Assembly: GCA_964420835.1 (NCBI GenBank)
Contig: CAYQUO010000020.1
Location: forward strand, 1 to 51,761
Direction of reading: 5' to 3'
Source of the DNA: CAYQUO01 sp964420835
GTDB taxonomy: Bacteria; Chloroflexota; Anaerolineae; Anaerolineales; Anaerolineaceae
Length of the DNA: 51,761 bases
The notes beneath the pieces were generated by a model, which was not told the DNA's origin, did no database searches, and worked only from the letters and a program-made list of their open reading frames with translations. Shown piece after piece: positions 17,956-26,169 of this stretch; positions within the stretch are counted from its first letter, which is position 1; every line of letters starts with the position of its first letter. Position numbers and translations under genes: made by a program.

Positions 17956-18333
17956 ATGAATGTCAAGGAATTGATCGAATTAGTTGAAGGCGATCTGCTA
18001 ACTCCGGATGTAGACCTGCAAAGGATAATCAAAGGGGGATGCGGCGCAGATCTCATGAGCGATGTATTGGCTTCAATTCAACCTGAAGCTGTTTTGCTTA
18101 CAGGATTATGTAATCCACAAGTCGTACGGACAGCCCAAATGGCAGATGTCTCAGCTGTTGTTCTTGTGCGGGGAAAGGTGCCCCCTCAAGAAACCATAGA
18201 TCTGGCGAAAGATGAACGTATACCAATCATCTCATCACCGTTTGGAATGTTTGAACTTTGCGGCAGGCTTTACAGAACTGGCCTGTCAAGCCTCGAACGA
18301 TCTGTATCTTTTGGCCCGAGTGACAAGGAGTAA
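17956..18333 (+). CDS. DRTGG-domain protein 1
   Basis: A 125-aa single-domain protein of the DRTGG type: MNVKELIELVEGDLLTPDVD at the start, GCGADLMSDVLA (26-37) and AVVLVRGKVPPQETIDLA. Such stand-alone domains occur next to CBS-HATPase and PHP genes in front of [FeFe]-hydrogenase genes of Clostridia and Thermotogae. No catalytic residues are known. AAGG lies 9 nt before the ATG. It is the first gene of the apparent hydrogen-metabolism operon and has a partner of the same fold two genes on. Confidence 0.82.
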   Translation: MNVKELIELVEGDLLTPDVDLQRIIKGGCGADLMSDVLASIQPEAVLLTGLCNPQVVRTAQMADVSAVVLVRGKVPPQETIDLAKDERIPIISSPFGMFELCGRLYRTGLSSLERSVSFGPSDKE

Positions 18334-18350
18334 TACGTCTTGAGGGAACA

Positions 18351-19355
18351 ATGACCGATCCTGATATAAATAAAAGAATCCTTGTTACAGACGAGGTGGC
18401 TGAAGGTATTACACGCCTGGAAGAACTTGCCTATGAACTGATTGTCGGTGAAGTAATGACCGGCAAGGACAAAATGAAAGTCCTCTCATCAAAGATGACC
18501 ATGCAGGAAGTGGTTGACCTTTTTCGCCAAGCCAGGATTTCTGGAGCTCCAGTGGTCAAGGGTGAAGCCATTCTGGGAATCATAAGCATGGAAGATCTTA
18601 TTCGTTGTATGATGAAATCAGATCTTCAGTCAAAAGCCAAAAAATATATGACGCCGAATGTGTATACTGTGCGAGAAAAAGAGCCGGTCGTTGAGGCCCT
18701 CAAAATATTCGTGAGTTCCCAAGTTGGCAGGCTGCCAGTAATAAATGAAAACAACCAAATCGTTGGGATCATCACCAAAGGAGACATCAATATTGGCTTG
18801 CTTCACGCTCTACAAAAAGATATTCATGAAGAAGAACTTCGTACATATAGAGCCAGCCATCTATTTGAAGACATTGAATCGGACCGTTCCAGTTTGATTC
18901 TTCGCTATAATATTAAACAAGGTGATTTTACCCACGGAGGTTCTGCATCGAGCAATATTAAACGGGCTCTTCTCCGTTTGGGCGCAAGTCCGCAAATAGC
19001 CAGGCGCTGTGGCATTGCAATCTATGAAGCGGAAATGAACCTTATTATCCACACAACGAATGGTGGAGTAATACGGGTGGAAATTGAGCCACATCGAATA
19101 ACGATTGAAGCAACAGATAATGGCCCGGGAATTGTCGATATAAATTTGGCTAAACAACCAGGCTACTCAACTGCCAATGAAGCAATTCGAGAATTAGGAT
19201 TTGGAGCCGGAATGGGATTGGTGAACATTTCAAGATGTGTTGATAGCGTTGCCCTGGAATCAGAGCCTGGAAGGGGTACAAAACTGAAAATGAGGATACT
19301 TCTTGAAGAGGAAACAGTGGGAGAAGGATATCCGAAAAAGGAGTCAGTCCAATGA
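18351..19355 (+). CDS. CBS-pair protein with RsbW-like ATPase domain
   Basis: A 334-aa fusion. An N-terminal segment and two CBS motifs (about 30-155: VVKGEAILGIISMEDLI, LPVINENNQIVGIITKGDI) should bind an adenosine ligand. The C-terminal GHKL ATPase domain (about 185-325) has the N box IAIYEAEMNLIIHT, G1 DNGPGIVD and G2 FGAGMGLVN, as in anti-sigma kinases RsbW/SpoIIAB. It has no phosphoacceptor His. It could sense AMP/ATP and regulate a sigma or anti-sigma partner, or the neighbouring enzyme directly. No anti-anti-sigma protein is encoded nearby. The stop overlaps the next start by 4 nt. Confidence 0.88.
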   Translation: MTDPDINKRILVTDEVAEGITRLEELAYELIVGEVMTGKDKMKVLSSKMTMQEVVDLFRQARISGAPVVKGEAILGIISMEDLIRCMMKSDLQSKAKKYMTPNVYTVREKEPVVEALKIFVSSQVGRLPVINENNQIVGIITKGDINIGLLHALQKDIHEEELRTYRASHLFEDIESDRSSLILRYNIKQGDFTHGGSASSNIKRALLRLGASPQIARRCGIAIYEAEMNLIIHTTNGGVIRVEIEPHRITIEATDNGPGIVDINLAKQPGYSTANEAIRELGFGAGMGLVNISRCVDSVALESEPGRGTKLKMRILLEEETVGEGYPKKESVQ

Positions 19356-19717
19356 CGCTTGCGAAAATAATTGATGCTTTAAATTTGAAGGTGTTAACAG
19401 AGCCAATCGATTTCAACGAAGTGCCTTTAACAGGGGGATATGTCTCTGATTTATTAAGTTTTGTAATAGCCGGCGCAATTAAAAATAATATTTGGGTGAC
19501 ACTTCAATCCCATATGAATGTAATTGCAGTCGCTGCCTTGCAGGAATTGGCTGCTGTAATCATCACGCAAGGCGCGATGCCCGACCAGGCAACAATTATA
19601 AAAGCCAATGAGGAGGGAGTGACTCTTTTATCTACTACCAAAACCTCATTTCAAATTGTCGGCGAGCTCTGGGAGTGTGGTTTGCGTACATCCGAACTAA
19701 TTGTGAGCGACCATTAG
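19352..19717 (+). CDS. DRTGG-domain protein 2
   Basis: A 121-aa DRTGG-type protein beginning MTLAKIIDALNLKVLTEP, with GGYVSDLLSFVIAGA (29-43) and AAVIITQGAMPDQATIIKA. It is a diverged paralogue of the protein at 17956 and shares the layout of a conserved glycine/aspartate loop and a central strand ending in a binding turn. The ATGA overlap with the CBS-HATPase gene shows translational coupling, which supports a physical complex. Function is unknown. Confidence 0.82.
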   Translation: MTLAKIIDALNLKVLTEPIDFNEVPLTGGYVSDLLSFVIAGAIKNNIWVTLQSHMNVIAVAALQELAAVIITQGAMPDQATIIKANEEGVTLLSTTKTSFQIVGELWECGLRTSELIVSDH

Positions 19718-19724
19718 AATAGAT

Positions 19725-20477
19725 GTGCGTTTGAATATTTTCCGTGCAGAGCTACATGTTCATACAGTTCTATCTCCCTGTGCACAAGTGGAGATGATTC
19801 CGCCATTAATAGTGCAAACAGCGGCTGAAAAAGATATCCAAATTATTGCCATCACAGATCATAATTCTGTCGCAAATGCTGCTTCTGTTCAAAAAGCAGC
19901 AAAGCAATATAACCTGACCGTTCTTCCGGGGGTTGAACTTCAGACCAGGGAAGAGGTTCATATCCTCTGCATTTTCGATACGATAAAACAATCACTTCAG
20001 TTTCAGGAATGTATCGATAGGAATCTGCCAGATCAAGTAAATCAGCCGGATTTTTTCGGTGAACAATTTATTGTTGATGAAACTGGAGATTTTATTCAAA
20101 GGGAAAATCGCCTGCTATTAAATTCAGTGAATATTAGCATTAATGAAGCAGCGACTATAGTAGATAAATTAGAGGGGTTATTCATACCCGCTCATGTCAA
20201 CAGGAAAGGGTTTGGGCTACTCGCCAACCTTGGATTTGTTCCAACTGATTGCAGTTTTGATGCTCTTGAGATCTCGAGACACTTGGATCATCGCGATGCG
20301 ACTAACAAATTCCCCCAGATCAAAGGATACCCCCTTGTGCAAAATGGAGATGTACATGGATTAGATGAATTTATGGGTGTCAATGAATTCTGGATGGCAG
20401 CACCTACAGTATCTGAAATAAGGCTTGCGTTACTCAACCAAAAAGGGCGTTCTTATCGCATTTTAAGTCAGTTCTGA
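19725..20477 (+). CDS. PHP-domain metal-dependent phosphoesterase
   Basis: A 250-aa PHP-family protein. Metal-binding motifs are ELHVHT (HxH at about residues 11-13), ITDHNS, LPGVEL, a later PAHVNR and NGDVHG, matching the four PHP motifs. Related phosphoesterases act on nucleotide phosphates. The start is GTG at 19725 without a clear ribosome site, 7 nt after the previous stop. PHP proteins are regular neighbours of the DRTGG/CBS-HATPase set near hydrogenases, so a signalling nucleotide may be its substrate; that is inference. Confidence 0.87.
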   Translation: MRLNIFRAELHVHTVLSPCAQVEMIPPLIVQTAAEKDIQIIAITDHNSVANAASVQKAAKQYNLTVLPGVELQTREEVHILCIFDTIKQSLQFQECIDRNLPDQVNQPDFFGEQFIVDETGDFIQRENRLLLNSVNISINEAATIVDKLEGLFIPAHVNRKGFGLLANLGFVPTDCSFDALEISRHLDHRDATNKFPQIKGYPLVQNGDVHGLDEFMGVNEFWMAAPTVSEIRLALLNQKGRSYRILSQF

Positions 20478-20569
20478 ACATGAACGGAATATTCTAATGC
20501 ATTGTGGTCTCCAATTACAGGTATTAACCACTTATTACAACACTCGGTTCTTTTTATGACATTCGTTAG

Positions 20570-20597
20570 TTGACCACTTGAATAAATAATGTGTAAA
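20570..20597 (+). promoter_or_regulatory. Possible internal promoter before the electron-transfer genes
   Basis: TTGACC (20570-20575) is followed after 16 bp by TGTAAA (20592-20597), in the 179-nt gap between the PHP gene and the first NuoE-like gene. The -35 matches 5 of 6 and the -10 4 of 6. The gap is the largest in this operon, so a separate start is plausible. Confidence 0.35.
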
Positions 20598-20656
20598 CTT
20601 ACCGATGGAACAAATAAAGATAATAAATATTACCTGAGTAATCGGAGTTGAGAACA

Positions 20657-21190
20657 ATGTTGAACGATCCCCGTAAAATTTCCATCAAAGATCCGTTGAT
20701 TGATCCAGCCCAGAAGAAATTGATCAATCAAATCCTGGCTGACAATCAAGATCTGCCAGGTGGTTTAATGGTAATATTGAATGAACTCCAAAGCAAAATT
20801 GGTTTTGTTTCAGAGCCAATGCAGGAGTATGTTGCATCCAGTCTTCAAATTCCAGTTAGTATAGTCCATGGGGTAGTTTCTTTTTATTCATTTTTTACCA
20901 CCAAACCCAGAGGAAAGCATACAATAAAATTTTGCATGGGCACCGCTTGTTACGTGGGCGGAACCGCACAATTGATTGAAAAAGCCAAGCAATTATTGGG
21001 AATTGAACCAGGTCAAACTACCAACGATGGAGGGATCACACTTGAATTGTGTCGTTGCGTTGGCGCATGTAGTCAGGCACCTGTTGTGGTTGTCGATGAT
21101 GAAATCCACGGAAGAATGAAGCCCAATAAATTTCCCCAGATCATTAAAAATGTTGAGGATCAATTACAAGAAACAGCCAAAACGCAATGA
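20657..21190 (+). CDS. NuoE/HoxE-like [2Fe-2S] subunit 1
   Basis: A 177-aa thioredoxin-fold subunit carrying one [2Fe-2S] cluster. After a helical N-terminal bundle (about 1-75) the ligands appear as CMGTAC (Cx4C) and CVGAC (Cx3C, in LCRCVGACSQAP). It should pass electrons from or to the flavin subunit, as NuoE in complex I, HoxE in NAD-coupled hydrogenases and HndA in bifurcating [FeFe] enzymes. The ATG at 20657 has GGAG 9 nt upstream; an earlier TTG touches that site and is rejected. It overlaps the next gene by 4 nt. Confidence 0.92.
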   Translation: MLNDPRKISIKDPLIDPAQKKLINQILADNQDLPGGLMVILNELQSKIGFVSEPMQEYVASSLQIPVSIVHGVVSFYSFFTTKPRGKHTIKFCMGTACYVGGTAQLIEKAKQLLGIEPGQTTNDGGITLELCRCVGACSQAPVVVVDDEIHGRMKPNKFPQIIKNVEDQLQETAKTQ

Positions 21191-21738
21191 AGGAGATAGC
21201 ACTTCACATTTTGGATATTGCGCAAAACAGTATTTCTGCCAAAGCCTCAATTATTCGAATTACTGTAATAGAGATGATCAAGGAAGATCGCTTGAGAATA
21301 GAAATTAGTGATGATGGCAATGGGATGGACGAGGTCATGGTTAACAACATAATTGACCCATTTGTCACCTCGCGTACATCACGGAAAGTTGGGCTGGGAA
21401 TCCCTTTGTTTAAGGCAGCAGCAGAAGCTTGTGACGGATGGCTCAGCGTTGAATCCAGTCTAGGTAAAGGAACTGACATCAAAGTAGAATTTAAACGCAG
21501 CCACATTGACCGAATGCCGCTGGGGAATCTTGCGGACACATTGTTGTCACTCGTAATTGGGTCACCTGAAGTTCAATGGATTTTCACCTATCAGATAGAT
21601 GGTGAAAGCTTCGTTTTTGACAGTCAACTAATAATTCAACAATTGGATGGTATTCCTATAAGTGACCCGTTCGTAATATCTTATATTCGAAATGCATATG
21701 AAGATGGTATTTCCAGGATTCAACAGATTGCCGTATGA
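21187..21738 (+). CDS. GHKL ATPase (histidine-kinase-like ATP-binding protein)
   Basis: A 183-aa protein consisting mainly of a GHKL ATPase domain: N box DIAQNSISAKA (10-20), G1 DDGNGMDE, the lid region, and G2 KVGLGIPLF. No sensor, dimerisation or phosphoacceptor region is present. The C-terminal 65 residues are unassigned. Genes of this kind sit beside HndA-type genes of [FeFe]-hydrogenase clusters, but no function has been shown that I know of. The 4-nt overlap with the NuoE-like gene ties it to the enzyme operon rather than to a separate regulator. Confidence 0.85.
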   Translation: MKEIALHILDIAQNSISAKASIIRITVIEMIKEDRLRIEISDDGNGMDEVMVNNIIDPFVTSRTSRKVGLGIPLFKAAAEACDGWLSVESSLGKGTDIKVEFKRSHIDRMPLGNLADTLLSLVIGSPEVQWIFTYQIDGESFVFDSQLIIQQLDGIPISDPFVISYIRNAYEDGISRIQQIAV

Positions 21739-21774
21739 TTATTCAGATTATTTACCTGCAAGGAGATGATTTCA

Positions 21775-22143
21775 ATGGATAAAATTAAATCATTGGAGGA
21801 CCTCAAGCGCATCAGGGAGGAAGCCCTCCAGAAACGGAATGTCAAATTATCCTCTGGCCAAAAGCAAATCATCGTTGGAATGGGCACAGTAGGAATTGCT
21901 GCAGGGGCTCGCGAAACACTCAAGGCTATTCTTGATTACATTGAAGAGAATAAACTTCCAGATATTGTCGTCCGGCAAACTGGGAACCCTGGCCTGGATT
22001 CGTGGGAACCCATTGTTCAGGTAATTATCGGGGAAGAGCCCCCTGTTTCTTATGGAAAGGTCACGCCAACTATTATGGTTCGCATCATGAAGGAACATAT
22101 TGAAAATGGAAATATTGTAAAAGATTATTTGATCCCTTCATAA
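21775..22143 (+). CDS. HndB-like thioredoxin-fold protein without Fe-S ligands
   Basis: A 122-aa protein aligning by eye to HndB-type [2Fe-2S] subunits: VGMGTVGIAAGARETL (34-49) and QTGNPGLDSWEP (68-79). Family members carry Cx3C at both sites. Here the four positions are Gly35, Val39, Asn71 and Asp75, and the protein has no cysteine at all, so it cannot bind a cluster in the known way. The rest of the fold is well kept, so it is probably a structural or regulatory subunit. The ATG at 21775 has AGGAG 9 nt upstream; the in-frame ATG at 21766 abuts that site. Confidence 0.82.
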   Translation: MDKIKSLEDLKRIREEALQKRNVKLSSGQKQIIVGMGTVGIAAGARETLKAILDYIEENKLPDIVVRQTGNPGLDSWEPIVQVIIGEEPPVSYGKVTPTIMVRIMKEHIENGNIVKDYLIPS

Positions 22144-22192
22144 ATTACATCGAAAAGATACCATAGAATTGACATATGAAAGGTAGCATCTG

Positions 22193-23977
22193 ATGTCATT
22201 TTATCGTTCACACATCCTTGTATCGGTCGATCCTCGGTGCCTTGAGAAAGGAGCCATCGAGATATTGAATAAACTTCAAGATGAGTTAGTGATACAGGGT
22301 TTATTCGATGAGGTCCAAGTATTGGAGACCTCGCGCTTGGGTGATCCAGGGTTGTTTGGACCCGATATTATGGTCTATCCTGAGGCAACACATTACTCTA
22401 ACCTTTCTGTCGAAGACATTCCAACACTTGTTGAAGAACATTTTTTGAAAGGCAGAATCGTTGATCGATTCCTGGCCAAAGAACCCCGTGTCTCGGATGA
22501 AGAACTTGGCCCCCCCAAGCCAAAGGAAATTCGAATCGTCCTTCGCAATTGTGGCAAAATTGACCCCAACAACATTGAAGAATATATTGCTGAAGATGGA
22601 TATGCGGCTCTTGCCAATGTCCTAACATCCATGACACCAACTGAAGTAATCGACATTGTGATCAATGCCGGACTTCGAGGCCGTGGTGGTGCAGGTTTTT
22701 TAACCGGTCGAAAATGGCAGTTTGCCAGAGATAGCGCTGATCCGGTGAAATATGTAATCTGTAATGCAGATGAGGGTGATCCTGGTGCTTTTATGAATCG
22801 TCGCGTTCTTGAAAGTGACCCCCATTCTGTAATCGAAGGAATGATCATAGCGGCATATGCCATCGGAGCTGTTAGAGGATACATCTATTGCCGTGCGGAG
22901 TACCCATTGGCAGTTAAAACGCTGAATATTGCAATTCAACAAGCCAGAGAATTCGGCTTCCTGGGCAAAAACATCTTTGGAAAAGGTTTTCATTTTGACC
23001 TTGAAGTCCGAATGGGTGCAGGTGCATTTGTTTGTGGTGAAGAAACTGCCTTAATGGCAAGTATTGAAGGAAAAAGGGGCGAGCCCCGACCCAGGCCTCC
23101 TTTTCCAGCCGTCAAAGGTCTTTTTGGAAAACCAAGTAATGTAAATAATGTTGAAACATACGCCAACATTCCTCAGATCATCCTAAAAGGCTCAAAATGG
23201 TTCTGTCAGTACGGTACCGAAAAAAGCAAAGGAACAAAAACTTTTGCCCTGGCTGGTGATGTCAACAACACCGGACTAATCGAAGTTCCTATGGGGATCA
23301 CCTTAAAAGAAATCGTCTTTGATGTTGGCGGGGGCATAAAAGATGACAAAGGGTTTAAAGCAATTCAAACTGGCGGACCAATGGGTGGATTTATTCCGGA
23401 AAAATTCTTAAACCTCCCAGTTGATTATGAATCCCTTGCTTCAGTTGGTTCAATAATGGGTTCCGGTGGAATGATCGTAATGGACGATGAAACTTGCATG
23501 GTCGACATGGCAAGATTTTTCATGGAATTCACACAGGAAGAAAGTTGTGGGAAATGTGTGCCGTGCAGGATTGGAACCCGTCGGTTGCTTGAAATCCTAA
23601 CCCGGATTTGTGAAGGCAATGGTGTTGCCGAAGATCTTGAACGATTAGATGTGCTCTGTCGTGAAATAAAATCAGACAGTCTTTGCGGCTTAGGGCAAGG
23701 AGCTCCCAACCCAGTCGAGACGTCGCTAAAATACTTTAGAGATGAATACATAGCCCATATTATCGACAAGAAGTGTCCTGCGAAAGTTTGCCGGGCATTA
23801 ATCAAATATGAAATCAGACCTGATGCATGTACAGGTTGTACGGTTTGCGCCCGCAACTGCCCTGTTGCAGCCATTACTGGTGAGAGGCGTCAAACTCACT
23901 ATATTGACCCAGATACCTGTATACGGTGTGGAATTTGCAAACAAGTCTGCAATTTTAACGCAATCGAGATATTGTAA
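22193..23977 (+). CDS. NuoF/HndC-like flavin subunit with ferredoxin tail
   Basis: A 594-aa NAD(P)H/FMN subunit of the HndC/HydB type. Order: a thioredoxin-fold domain (1-100) whose cluster ligands are mostly lost (Ser11, Cys16, Arg48, Pro52); the FMN/NAD domain with GRGGAGFLTGRKW and ADEGDPGAFMNR; GAGAFVCGEETAL; the [4Fe-4S] site SCGKCVPC (about 452-458) plus LCGLGQ (about 498); and a C-terminal ferredoxin with two CxxCxxCxxxC sets (about 546-594). It should exchange electrons between a pyridine nucleotide and the Fe-S chain. The GDPGAF form is shared with bifurcating hydrogenases and NAD-dependent formate dehydrogenases, as far as I recall. Confidence 0.92.
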   Translation: MSFYRSHILVSVDPRCLEKGAIEILNKLQDELVIQGLFDEVQVLETSRLGDPGLFGPDIMVYPEATHYSNLSVEDIPTLVEEHFLKGRIVDRFLAKEPRVSDEELGPPKPKEIRIVLRNCGKIDPNNIEEYIAEDGYAALANVLTSMTPTEVIDIVINAGLRGRGGAGFLTGRKWQFARDSADPVKYVICNADEGDPGAFMNRRVLESDPHSVIEGMIIAAYAIGAVRGYIYCRAEYPLAVKTLNIAIQQAREFGFLGKNIFGKGFHFDLEVRMGAGAFVCGEETALMASIEGKRGEPRPRPPFPAVKGLFGKPSNVNNVETYANIPQIILKGSKWFCQYGTEKSKGTKTFALAGDVNNTGLIEVPMGITLKEIVFDVGGGIKDDKGFKAIQTGGPMGGFIPEKFLNLPVDYESLASVGSIMGSGGMIVMDDETCMVDMARFFMEFTQEESCGKCVPCRIGTRRLLEILTRICEGNGVAEDLERLDVLCREIKSDSLCGLGQGAPNPVETSLKYFRDEYIAHIIDKKCPAKVCRALIKYEIRPDACTGCTVCARNCPVAAITGERRQTHYIDPDTCIRCGICKQVCNFNAIEIL

Positions 23978-24018
23978 AATCGACCGTAACCTTTTTGCAA
24001 TTATTTTGGAGGAGGAGC

Positions 24019-24498
24019 ATGTCGAACGATAATAATAATGGGAAATCGTTGCTTAAAACAGTTGATGCCGCAGTAGAAAAATATGGCAAATCTCGTGCAG
24101 AACTTATACCAATATTAAATGATATAAACCATTCCATTGGTTATCTGCCAAAAGAAGTATTGGAAGAGGTAAGTAGACAACTTCAGGTTCCACAGAGCAC
24201 CTTGTTCGCAGTAAGTACGTTTTACCGCATGTTGTCAACAAAACCTCGAGGGAGGCATGTTATCCTCTTCTGTGAAAGTGCCCCCTGCCATGTTGTAGGC
24301 GGAAGGGAGGTATTCCAAAGATTGCAGGAAGAATTACAAATTGGGCCTGATGAAAATACTCCCGATGGCAAATGGTCACTGGTTACTGTTAGTTGTCTGG
24401 GAGCTTGCGGCGTTGGCCCTGTCATTGTTATTGACGAAGATATTTATGGAAATGTAACACCAAATCAGGTTCCAGAGATCCTGGCCCATTACGAATAA
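24019..24498 (+). CDS. NuoE-like [2Fe-2S] subunit 2
   Basis: A second NuoE-type subunit, 159 aa. Ligands are CESAPC (Cx4C) and CLGAC (Cx3C), complete for one [2Fe-2S] cluster. The N-terminal region (YGKSRAELIPILNDINHSIGYLP) is the usual helical bundle. The start at 24019 has a very strong ribosome site, GGAGGAGGAG. It precedes its NuoF partner by 10 nt. Together with the copy at 20657 the operon has two NuoE/NuoF pairs, pointing to two flavin modules or to two alternative complexes sharing one hydrogenase. Confidence 0.92.
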   Translation: MSNDNNNGKSLLKTVDAAVEKYGKSRAELIPILNDINHSIGYLPKEVLEEVSRQLQVPQSTLFAVSTFYRMLSTKPRGRHVILFCESAPCHVVGGREVFQRLQEELQIGPDENTPDGKWSLVTVSCLGACGVGPVIVIDEDIYGNVTPNQVPEILAHYE

Positions 24499-24508
24499 GG
24501 AGACGTGC

Positions 24509-26137
24509 ATGAATATTTATCGTTCAATGGTTTTGGTCTCCAGCGATCCCGTTAGTATCGCCAAAGGCTCCCAAGAAGTGTATGATACGCTGCAAAAGGA
24601 GATTAACAAATTCGGTCTGAGCAAAGAAATATCCCTCTCAATGGTTGGTGATGTCGGTCGACATGATGCCTTGCCCTTGGTTATAGTTTATCCCGAAGCC
24701 ACCATTTATGGGCCGGTGTCCAAGGAAGATGTTCCTTTTTTGGTAGAGGAACATCTCTATAAAGGTCGTGAAGCCGAAGGATTAAAAGCTTCATTAAGGG
24801 AACTTAGCGGAAAAATTGCCTGGCTATCCGCCAGAAAAGGCACCCTTCCTGCCGAGAAGAGAATAGTACTCGAAAGAGCCGGCTTGATTGACCCCACCAG
24901 TATAGAGGATTACCTTGTTCACAATGGTTACGAAGCCCTCGGCACTGTTCTCACCAAAATGACTCCCGTTGAGGTGATTGACGAAATAACTAAATCAGGT
25001 TTACGCGGAAGAGGCGGAGCTGGTTTCCCTACAGGGATCAAATGGGGCTTCGTCGCCAAGGCTTCTGGTTCAAAGAAATATGTTGTTTGCAATGCCGATG
25101 AAAGTGAACCGGGAACGTTCAAGGATCGGGTCATCCTTGAGGGAGATCCTCATTGCATCCTTGAAGCCATGGCAATTGGAGGTTACGCCATTGGAGCTAC
25201 TGAAGGGTATATTTATGTTCGTGGCGAATATGCTCTGGCACAAGAGCGATTAAGTGAAGCAATTAAACAAGCAGAACAATATGGTTTTCTCGGGAAAAAT
25301 ATATTTGGTACGGATTATTGTTTCAAAGTTCATATCCATTCAGGTGCAGGAGCCTACATTTGTGGCGAAGAGACTGCATTGCTGGAATCAATCGAAGGAA
25401 AAAGAGGAGAACCTCGTTCCAGGCCTCCGTACCCAACCACCAATGGGCTATGGGGTCAACCCACTCTTGTCAATAATGTTGAAACGCTGGCAAACATTCC
25501 GTCGATCATTCGGCTTGGCTCCTCCTGGTATCGAAATATTGGCACATCCAGCAGCCCTGGGACCAAGGTATATACCATAATGGGGCATGTAAATGTCACC
25601 GGCCTAATTGAAGTCCCTATGGGTATCACTTTACGAGAAGTCATTACCATTTATGGTAAAGGTATGAAAGATGGCTCCAATTTCAAGCTGGCGCAGACAG
25701 GAGGGTCCAGTGGTTCAGTCATTCCCTCAAGTCTCCAAGACACTCCCATGGATTTTGATTCATATACGAAAGCCGGGGTTTCTCTTGGATCTGGGGCCTT
25801 ATTAATTTGCAATGAAGACACCTGTGTAATCGACCTTGCAAAAGTATTGGTAAATTTCTTTCGCAAGGAAAGCTGCGGGAAATGCAATCCATGCAGGATC
25901 GGTACTGAACGCTCGTACGAGATTTTACAAAATATCTCACGAGGTCTGGGGAAATTATCGGACTTGCAGACACTGGACGAACTTAGCGAACAGATGAACC
26001 TTCTTTCAAATTGCGGGTTGGGACAGACGGCTTCGACACCTATTCGAGATATTCTCAAACACTTCAATGCCGAGGTCGAAGCACATATACGCTTGAAAGT
26101 ATGTCCATCAGGTGTTTGTCCAATGAACGGTTCATAA
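24509..26137 (+). CDS. NuoF-like flavin subunit 2 (complex I type)
   Basis: A 542-aa NADH/FMN subunit without the ferredoxin tail of its paralogue. The N-terminal thioredoxin domain (1-100) has lost all four ligands (Ser11, Ser16, Asp48, His52). The catalytic core shows GRGGAGFPTGIKW and NADESEPGTFKDR, the SEPGTF form typical of complex I NuoF, then GAGAYICGEETALLES. The [4Fe-4S] site is SCGKCNPC with SNCGLGQ near the end, finishing in a short CPSGVCP stretch. The different signature from the 22193 copy argues for two distinct origins and perhaps distinct potentials or nucleotide use. GGAG precedes the ATG. Confidence 0.92.
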   Translation: MNIYRSMVLVSSDPVSIAKGSQEVYDTLQKEINKFGLSKEISLSMVGDVGRHDALPLVIVYPEATIYGPVSKEDVPFLVEEHLYKGREAEGLKASLRELSGKIAWLSARKGTLPAEKRIVLERAGLIDPTSIEDYLVHNGYEALGTVLTKMTPVEVIDEITKSGLRGRGGAGFPTGIKWGFVAKASGSKKYVVCNADESEPGTFKDRVILEGDPHCILEAMAIGGYAIGATEGYIYVRGEYALAQERLSEAIKQAEQYGFLGKNIFGTDYCFKVHIHSGAGAYICGEETALLESIEGKRGEPRSRPPYPTTNGLWGQPTLVNNVETLANIPSIIRLGSSWYRNIGTSSSPGTKVYTIMGHVNVTGLIEVPMGITLREVITIYGKGMKDGSNFKLAQTGGSSGSVIPSSLQDTPMDFDSYTKAGVSLGSGALLICNEDTCVIDLAKVLVNFFRKESCGKCNPCRIGTERSYEILQNISRGLGKLSDLQTLDELSEQMNLLSNCGLGQTASTPIRDILKHFNAEVEAHIRLKVCPSGVCPMNGS

Positions 26138-26169
26138 TAATAAAATTCTTGCTTTCTGGAGATTGAACT

